Origin: Pelomonas caseinilytica
Lineage (GTDB): Bacteria > Pseudomonadota > Gammaproteobacteria > Burkholderiales > Burkholderiaceae_C
Reading direction: 5' to 3'
Assembly (NCBI RefSeq): GCF_021353235.1
Contig: NZ_JAJTWT010000002.1
Location: 248,001 to 312,000, forward strand
Length of the DNA: 64,000 bases
The notes beneath the pieces were generated by a model, which searched no databases, was not told where the DNA came from, and saw only the letters and a program-made list of their open reading frames with translations. Below are positions 58,573 through 64,000 of the stretch, piece by piece. The stretch's first letter is position 1. The number at the start of each line of letters is the position of its first letter. A program made the translations under genes and the position numbers.

Positions 58573-60240
58573 CTAGGGCCGCGGCGGCGTGGCCAGCACG
58601 GCGACGCTGAGTTCGAACCAGAAGCGGCTGCCCTCGCCCAGGCGGCTCTGCAGCCGGATCTCGCCGCCCATCATGCGCACCAGCTGGCGGCTGATGGCCA
58701 GGCCCAGGCCGGTGCCGGCCACGCGCTGCTCGGCGTTGCCCGCCTGCTCGAAGGGCTCGAAGAGGCGCTCCACCTGGTCCTCGGCGATACCCACGCCGGT
58801 GTCCTCCACCTCGAAGCGGATCAGCGCCTGGCCGTCGCCGGCCGGGGCCAGCGCCAGCGCGCGCAGCGTCACGCCGCCGGCGTGGGTGAACTTCACCGCG
58901 TTGCCGAGCAGGTTGAGCAGGATCTGGCTGAGGCGCTTCTCGTCGGCCAGCACCAGGGCGGGCAAGGCCGGGTCGAGTTCGAGCTCCAGCGTGATCTGCT
59001 TGCCTACCGCCATGACCTTGACGATGTCGACGACGGCCTGCAGCCGTGCGGCAAGCTCCACCGGCGCGAGGCGCAGCTCGGCCTTGCCGGCCTCGATGCG
59101 CGACAGGTCGAGGATGTCGACGATCAGCGTCAACAGGTGCTGGCCGCTGCCGTGGATGATGTCCAGCCCGCTGCGCTGCTTGGCGGTCAGGTTGGTGTCC
59201 ATCTTGAGGATCTGCGCATAGCCCATGACGGCATTCAGCGGCGTGCGCAGCTCATGGCTCATGCGGGCGAGGAACTGGCTCTTGGCGCGGCTGGCCACCT
59301 CGGCGCGCTCCTTGGCCGCGACCAGCTCCAGCGTGCGCTCGCGCACCAGTTCCTCGAGGTGGTCGCGATGGGCGGCCAGCTCGGTCTCGCGTTCCTGCAG
59401 CGAGGCGATCATCCGGTTGAAGGTGTCGGCCATGGCAGCGATGTCACGCGGACCGCCGGCGGGCGCGCGGGCGTCGCTGTCGCCACGCTCGACGCGCTCC
59501 ATCGCCTTGGACAGGGCCGCCAACGGACGCGTCAGGCGCAGCGCCAGGAAGCGCACCGCGAAGAGGAAGAGCAGCGCCGACACCAGCGCCACGCCGAAGT
59601 TGGCGACGAAGAGGGAGGCCTGGGTGCGGCGCAACGTGGACTTGCTGAGGATGACCCGCACATGGCCCAGCAACTGGGCCGGCTTGAGGGTGACGTCGAA
59701 GGGCGAGGCCTCGGGCCGCGTCCACACCGGCGCGGCGAAGGCCCAGCTGTCCTCGGTTTCCTGGTCCAGCCAGGGTTCGCTGGCCGCGCGTGCCGGCGGG
59801 GCGGCCTCTGCCAGGACGTTGCGGCCCGGGCCCAGCGCCGCCAGCAGCCGGCCGTGGGTGTCGCGGATCTCGATGGCCATCACGTCCGGAAAGGCCAGCG
59901 ACGCCCGCACCGCCTCGTCGGCGTTGTCGGCCGAGGCGTAGAGCAGGGCCAGCGAACTGTTGGAGGCGAGGTTGGCGGCGATCCGGCCGCCCTGCTCCAT
60001 CAGCATGGCCCGCACCTGGCGCCCGCCCTGCCAGGCATTGACGGCAGCCACCACCAGGGCCAGGCAGAAGGCCGCGAGCGTGACGGCCACGTTGAGGTGG
60101 CGGCGGAAGGAGGTCTCGCGCAGCCAGCGCGCGTAGACGTTGAGCGGCCAGGGCCGCTGCACGGCATCCGGCGCCGGGCCCGCAGCGCCCTCGCGCAGCA
60201 GGGCAGGCGGCTGGCTGTCGAGTGGTTGGGTGGGCGACAA
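58573..60240 (-). CDS. Membrane sensor histidine kinase
   Basis: This 555-residue kinase starts at TTG, with GAGGT about seven bases upstream (60247-60251). One transmembrane segment is near residues 48-69, followed by a periplasmic sensor region (CHASE8-like, QGGRQVRAMLMEQGGRIAANLASNSSLAL). The second segment is at 209-231. A HAMP domain follows at about 232-285, a coiled coil, then HisKA with phospho-acceptor His329 in SHELRTPLN. The HATPase has NLLGNAVKFT, DTGVGI, EPFEQ and GTGLGLAISRQL. There is no receiver domain and no response-regulator gene nearby. The binding-protein gene ends ten bases before its start. Confidence 0.92.
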   Translation of the reverse strand: MSPTQPLDSQPPALLREGAAGPAPDAVQRPWPLNVYARWLRETSFRRHLNVAVTLAAFCLALVVAAVNAWQGGRQVRAMLMEQGGRIAANLASNSSLALLYASADNADEAVRASLAFPDVMAIEIRDTHGRLLAALGPGRNVLAEAAPPARAASEPWLDQETEDSWAFAAPVWTRPEASPFDVTLKPAQLLGHVRVILSKSTLRRTQASLFVANFGVALVSALLFLFAVRFLALRLTRPLAALSKAMERVERGDSDARAPAGGPRDIAAMADTFNRMIASLQERETELAAHRDHLEELVRERTLELVAAKERAEVASRAKSQFLARMSHELRTPLNAVMGYAQILKMDTNLTAKQRSGLDIIHGSGQHLLTLIVDILDLSRIEAGKAELRLAPVELAARLQAVVDIVKVMAVGKQITLELELDPALPALVLADEKRLSQILLNLLGNAVKFTHAGGVTLRALALAPAGDGQALIRFEVEDTGVGIAEDQVERLFEPFEQAGNAEQRVAGTGLGLAISRQLVRMMGGEIRLQSRLGEGSRFWFELSVAVLATPPRP

Positions 60241-60249
60241 GCGGTGACC

Positions 60250-61224
60250 TCAGTTGGAGGGATAGACCAGGTCGAACCCGGACTGCACGGCACCCACCTC
60301 CAGCCCCAGGTGGGCAGCGGTGCGGATGTTGAGGGCAGCGCGGGTCTGGCGCAACGGCAGGACGCCGGCCGAGCTGCCCCGCGGGGCGGTCAACAGCCGC
60401 TGGGCCGATGCGGCCAGCGTGCGGCCGAGCTCGACGTTGTCGGGATAGAGCGAGAACAGGGCGCCGCGCTTGACGTGGGCCACGTGGCTGGAGAACACCG
60501 CCATGTTGCGGTTCCAGCCTTCCTTCAGCACCAGGGGCAGCACGGCGTTGTCGTCGACGGTGGTCGGGTCCTGCGGCAGCCACACGGCGTCGCGCGCCGG
60601 GTCGGCCGCCGCCAGCAGCTGCGAGTAGGCGCGCAAGGCTTCGGCAGGGTCCATGGCCTCCTGGGCCAGCAGCTCCAGGCCCTCGGCCCGCGCCGCCTCG
60701 CGCGCCAGCCGCGCGAGCCAGCCGTTGAGCCGGGGATCGAAGACGAGGTGCACGCGGCGCGCGCCAGGCACCAGGCGCCGCAGCCGCGCCAGCAGCTGGG
60801 CCGGGTCGGGCGCCAGCGTGTACACCGGAAAAGCCCGCGCCTCGGCCTCCTGCACCGACACCACGCAGCCCACGAGCACCGGCAGTTCGCCGGCCAGCGA
60901 GGCGGCGACGCGCATGCCGCCGCGCCCCAGCCCGATGACGACCTTGGCATCACGCTTGCGCAGGCCCTCGGCCACGTCCGCGGGCGCGGCGGCGGCACTC
61001 ATCGCCAGGCTGGTCACCGAGCCATGCAGCCGCTCCTCGATGCCCTCGACGATGGCGGCGAAGACCTGCCTGAAGGGCTCGCCCAACTCGGGGTAGACGA
61101 CGGTCACCGGGCGCCCTCCTTCGGCCGCGCCGGCCCGCGCCGCGGCCAGCACGGCCATGCCACCGAAAGCCCTTCGCAGCAGAGCGCGGCGAGTGGCGTC
61201 CGAGGAGCAGCCGGGGACCTTCAA
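60250..61224 (-). CDS. ABC-type substrate-binding protein (ABC_sub_bind family)
   Basis: This 324-residue protein has a Tat-like leader (RRALLRRAFGGMAVLAAARAGA). The body is a type-1 periplasmic binding fold: PVTVVYPELGEPFRQVFAAI, KVVIGLGRGGMRVAASL, HLVFDPRLNGWLARLAREAA, DAVWLPQDPTTVDDNAVLPLVL. No permease or ATPase is adjacent. Together with the downstream histidine kinase and the divergent TonB receptor it forms a cluster that may report an envelope ligand to the kinase rather than import one; this is inference from gene order and the missing transport subunits. Confidence 0.82.
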   Translation of the reverse strand: MKVPGCSSDATRRALLRRAFGGMAVLAAARAGAAEGGRPVTVVYPELGEPFRQVFAAIVEGIEERLHGSVTSLAMSAAAAPADVAEGLRKRDAKVVIGLGRGGMRVAASLAGELPVLVGCVVSVQEAEARAFPVYTLAPDPAQLLARLRRLVPGARRVHLVFDPRLNGWLARLAREAARAEGLELLAQEAMDPAEALRAYSQLLAAADPARDAVWLPQDPTTVDDNAVLPLVLKEGWNRNMAVFSSHVAHVKRGALFSLYPDNVELGRTLAASAQRLLTAPRGSSAGVLPLRQTRAALNIRTAAHLGLEVGAVQSGFDLVYPSN

Positions 61225-61417
61225 CTTGGGTTCGTAGCGATGCGACGCTGGACAAAGGGTGGCGCATTATGCAGACGCTGGGCAGACCGCCCGTCGCCTG
61301 AACCGGGGGTCCGGGCGTAGTTCACGAACACGCCACACTCCACCCCCTCGAAGGGGCTTGACCCCGCCGCCCAACCGCACAATAGGTGGACATCACCGTC
61401 GCGGGAGAAGCTGGCTC

Positions 61418-63529
61418 ATGAGACCTATCGTTGGCTTGGCGATCTTGGCCGGCGCCTGCGGCCTGGCGATGCCGCCCGCCGCCTCGGCCCAGGTGCCCGG
61501 CGACGAGGAGGACCTGGCCCAGGTCTATGGCGACAAGAGCGTCGTCTCCATCGCCACCGGCGCGCCCCAGGCCCTGCGCCGCGCCCCGGCCGTCGCCACG
61601 GTCATCACGGCCCAGGACATCGCGGCCATGGGCGCCACCGGGATCGACGAGGTGCTGGAGAGCGTGCCCGGCATCCACGTCAGCCGCAGCAACAACACCT
61701 ACGCCCCGCTCTACCTCATCCGCGGCATCCACAGCGAATTCAATGCGCAGACCTTGATGCTGCTCAACGGCGTGCCGCTGACCACCTTGTTCGTCGGCAA
61801 CCGCGGCCTGGGCTGGGGCGACATGCCGGTCGAGAACATCGCGCGCATCGAGATCATCCGAGGCCCGGGCTCGGCCCTGTACGGCGCCGACGCCTTCTCC
61901 GGCGTCATCAACGTCATCACCAAGACGGCCGCCGACGTCGGCGGCACGGAGTTCGGCGCCCGCGTGGGCTCGTTCAAGAGCCGCGACGGCTGGTGGCAGT
62001 ACGGCGGCAGGCTGGGCAGCTACGACGTCGCCGCCTACCTCCGCCTGGGCGACACCGACGGCCAGCGAGAGACCGTCACGGCCGATCAGCAGACCCTGCT
62101 CGACACCGTGTTCGGCACCCACGCCAGCCTCGCGCCCGGGCACATGAACACGGGCTTCAAGGCCGTGGACGCCAATGCCGAGGTCGCCCGCGACAAGTTC
62201 CGCCTGCGCGCCAGCTACAAGCTGCGCGACGACCTGCAGACGGGTGCCGGCGTGGCCGCCGCGCTGGACCCCGTCGGCCGCTACCGCATCGAGCGCGTCA
62301 CTTCGGACCTGTCCTGGTCGGACATCGACCTCGGCCCCGACTGGCGCGGCACGCTGACCGCCAGCTATCTGAGCTATGCGCAGACCTTCAACGTGCCGCT
62401 GCAGCTCTTCCCGCCGGGGGCTTTCGGCGGCAGCTTTCCGAACGGCATGCTGGGCGCGCCGAGCAGCTGGGAGCGCCAGCTGCGGCTGGCGGCCGTGGCC
62501 TCCTACGGCGGCTTCAAGGGCCACAGCCTGCGCCTGGGCGCCGGGCATGACGACCTCGACATGTACCGCACGCGGGAGCTGAAGAACTTCACCATCATCG
62601 CCAGCGGCCCGGCCGTCGGCCTGCCCGTGCCCACGGCCGACGGCCAGCTCCAGGAGTTCCCCGCCGCGGCCTCCTTCGCCGAGCCCCACCGCCGCCAGGT
62701 CAGCTATGTCTACGTGCAGGACGAATGGGGCGTGGCCAAGGACTGGACGCTGACGGCCGGCCTGCGGCATGACCGCTACTCCGATTTCGGCAGCACCACC
62801 AACCCGCGCGCCGCCCTGGTGTGGGATGCCAACCTCGACCTCACGGTGAAGCTGCTCTACGGGCGCGCCTTCCGTGCGCCGGCCTTCACCGAGCAGTACA
62901 GCATCAACAACCCCGTCATCCGCGGCAATGCCGCCCTCCGGCCCGAGACCATCAGCACCTGGGAGGCGGCGTTCTCCTGGCAGGTGCAGGCGGACGCCCA
63001 GCTCAACCTGAGCCTGTTCCGCTACGACATGAAGAACATCATCCGCACCACCGACGCCGGCGGCGGCACCGCCCAGTTCAACAACATCGGCGCCCAGCAT
63101 GGCAATGGCGTTGAGCTGGAGGGCCTGTGGGACGCGACACGCAAGCTGCGCCTGAGCGGCAACCTGGCGCTGCAGCACTCCATCGAGGACATGACGGGCA
63201 CGGACGCCGGCTACGCGCCGCGCCTGCACTTCAACCTGCGGGCCGACTGGAGCCTGACGACCGGCTGGCGGCTCAGCGGCCAGGTCAACCACGTTGCCGA
63301 GCGCAAGCGCTCGGCCGGCGATGCGCGCGCGCCCATCCCTGACTACACGACGGCCGACCTGACGCTGCGCACGGCGGCCGGCAAGGACGGCTGGTCCTTC
63401 GCCGCCTCGGTGCGCAACCTCTTCAACGCCGATGCCCGCGAGCCCAGCATGGCGCCGGGCCTGGCCCTGCCCAACGACATCCCGCTGGCGCGGCGCTCAC
63501 TCTACGTTCAGCTCGCTTACCGCCTCTGA
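61418..63529 (+). CDS. TonB-dependent outer-membrane receptor
   Basis: This 703-residue receptor has a signal peptide at residues 1-25 (ending AASAQV), a TonB-box-like DKSVVSIATG, and a plug domain (RRAPAVATVITAQDIAAMGATGID, VPGIHVSRSNN, RIEIIRGPGSALYGADAFSGVINVIT). A 22-stranded barrel ends with SLYVQLAYRL and a terminal leucine. It resembles CirA/FepA-like or vitamin-type receptors, with no TonB-linked signalling extension at the N-terminus. GGGAGA precedes the ATG. It is divergent from the binding-protein gene across 193 bases and tail-to-tail with the P450 gene (33-base overlap). Ligand unknown. Confidence 0.9.
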   Translation: MRPIVGLAILAGACGLAMPPAASAQVPGDEEDLAQVYGDKSVVSIATGAPQALRRAPAVATVITAQDIAAMGATGIDEVLESVPGIHVSRSNNTYAPLYLIRGIHSEFNAQTLMLLNGVPLTTLFVGNRGLGWGDMPVENIARIEIIRGPGSALYGADAFSGVINVITKTAADVGGTEFGARVGSFKSRDGWWQYGGRLGSYDVAAYLRLGDTDGQRETVTADQQTLLDTVFGTHASLAPGHMNTGFKAVDANAEVARDKFRLRASYKLRDDLQTGAGVAAALDPVGRYRIERVTSDLSWSDIDLGPDWRGTLTASYLSYAQTFNVPLQLFPPGAFGGSFPNGMLGAPSSWERQLRLAAVASYGGFKGHSLRLGAGHDDLDMYRTRELKNFTIIASGPAVGLPVPTADGQLQEFPAAASFAEPHRRQVSYVYVQDEWGVAKDWTLTAGLRHDRYSDFGSTTNPRAALVWDANLDLTVKLLYGRAFRAPAFTEQYSINNPVIRGNAALRPETISTWEAAFSWQVQADAQLNLSLFRYDMKNIIRTTDAGGGTAQFNNIGAQHGNGVELEGLWDATRKLRLSGNLALQHSIEDMTGTDAGYAPRLHFNLRADWSLTTGWRLSGQVNHVAERKRSAGDARAPIPDYTTADLTLRTAAGKDGWSFAASVRNLFNADAREPSMAPGLALPNDIPLARRSLYVQLAYRL

Positions 63530-64000
63530 CGTCTCGAACACCACCGGCAGGCTGCTGAAGCCGAAGAGCACGACCGACTGCAGCGGCTCGGCCGCCCTGC
63601 CCTCGTCCAGGCGCAGCTGGCCGAAGCGGCGCAGCAGCGTCGACAGCGCCACCCGCGCCTCCAGCCGGCCCAGGCCCGCGCCGAGGCAGTAGTGGATACC
63701 GTGGCCGAAGCTCAGGTGGCGGTTGGCCGTGCGGGTGATGTCGAAGCGGTCGGCATGCGGGAAGGCCGACTCGTCGCGGTTGCCCGAGGCGTTGAAGGTC
63801 ATGACCTGCTGGCCGGCCCGGATGAGCTGGCCGCCCAGCTCCACGTCGCGCGTCGCGCGGCGGGCGAAGAACTGGAAGGGCGTGTTGAAGCGCAGCGCCT
63901 CCTCGATGGCCGAGGGCAGCAGTTCCGGGTCGGCCTCGAGCTGGCGCAAGGCCTTGGGATGGGCCAGCAGCAGCTGCAGGGTGTTGCCGATGAGGTTGGT
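63497..64000 (-). CDS. Cytochrome P450 (N-terminus beyond window)
   Basis: The frame runs off the right edge (codon TNLIGNTLQLL and onward), and 167 C-terminal residues are visible. P450 features are the K-helix ExxR in IEEALRFNTPF, the meander region PHADRFDITR, and the heme-binding loop FGHGIHYCLGAGLGRLEAR with its cysteine ligand. It resembles bacterial soluble class I enzymes (CYP107-like). No redox partner is in view. Its 3' end overlaps the TonB receptor gene by 33 bases, tail to tail. Confidence 0.92.
   Translation of the reverse strand, partial: TNLIGNTLQLLLAHPKALRQLEADPELLPSAIEEALRFNTPFQFFARRATRDVELGGQLIRAGQQVMTFNASGNRDESAFPHADRFDITRTANRHLSFGHGIHYCLGAGLGRLEARVALSTLLRRFGQLRLDEGRAAEPLQSVVLFGFSSLPVVFETSEAVSELNVE

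Overview
The window is a chromosomal segment of a very GC-rich betaproteobacterium. A PEP-CTERM surface protein, the dapA-bamC-MBL gene order, class-level housekeeping genes and strongly GC-skewed codon third positions all fit Burkholderiales, most likely the Rubrivivax/Leptothrix/Roseateles lineage; this is inference, because there is no rRNA gene here. Coding density is high, most genes sit in short operons with ATGA or GTGA overlaps, and no tRNA, insertion sequence, prophage or CRISPR array was seen.

Layout. 1-4.4 kb: end of a DUF3999 gene, a peptide-type ABC substrate-binding protein and an RhlE-type DEAD-box helicase. 4.4-10.8 kb: a giant SNF2 helicase, a Phd/ParE-type toxin-antitoxin pair and an MBL/beta-CASP hydrolase. 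10.8-14.2 kb: an MgtC/DUF4010 membrane protein and mnmC. 14.2-18 kb: a chemoreceptor with a CheR-type tail and a secreted M4 protease. 18-24.8 kb: rpiA, aroG, an EamA exporter with a divergent LysR regulator, pyrD, a lipoprotein and a PEP-CTERM protein. 25-31.2 kb: parE and parC on the minus strand, separated by an AbrB/PIN toxin-antitoxin pair, a GNAT acetyltransferase and a lytic transglycosylase. 31.3-37.5 kb: an amidohydrolase, an MFS carrier with a 42-residue partner and a methyltransferase, then dapA-bamC-MBL hydrolase. 37.6-40.2 kb: a small Ala/Ser-rich lipoprotein, the ribosomal oxygenase roxA and an SlyD-like isomerase.

40.2-50.6 kb is an eleven-gene minus-strand run. A BMP-family binding protein, an ABC ATPase and two permeases import nucleosides. 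Cytidine deaminase, purine nucleoside phosphorylase, deoxyribose-phosphate aldolase and thymidine phosphorylase break them down, and trmB, coaBC and dut follow. Its only real internal gap holds a long inverted repeat. 50.7-64 kb: a MATE exporter, acnA, an M35 metalloprotease followed by a lone paralogue of its propeptide, an acyltransferase, two small unknown genes, a cluster of histidine kinase, ABC-type binding protein and divergent TonB receptor, and the end of a cytochrome P450 gene.

The most unusual signals are: (1) a roughly 180-bp structured repeat present twice, which in each copy exactly fills the space between the stop codon of one gene and the start of the next and carries a mini-ORF coupled to both neighbours; (2) the M35 protease with its free-standing propeptide paralogue; (3) the long hairpin inside the nucleoside operon; and (4) a toxin-antitoxin module lodged between parE and parC.
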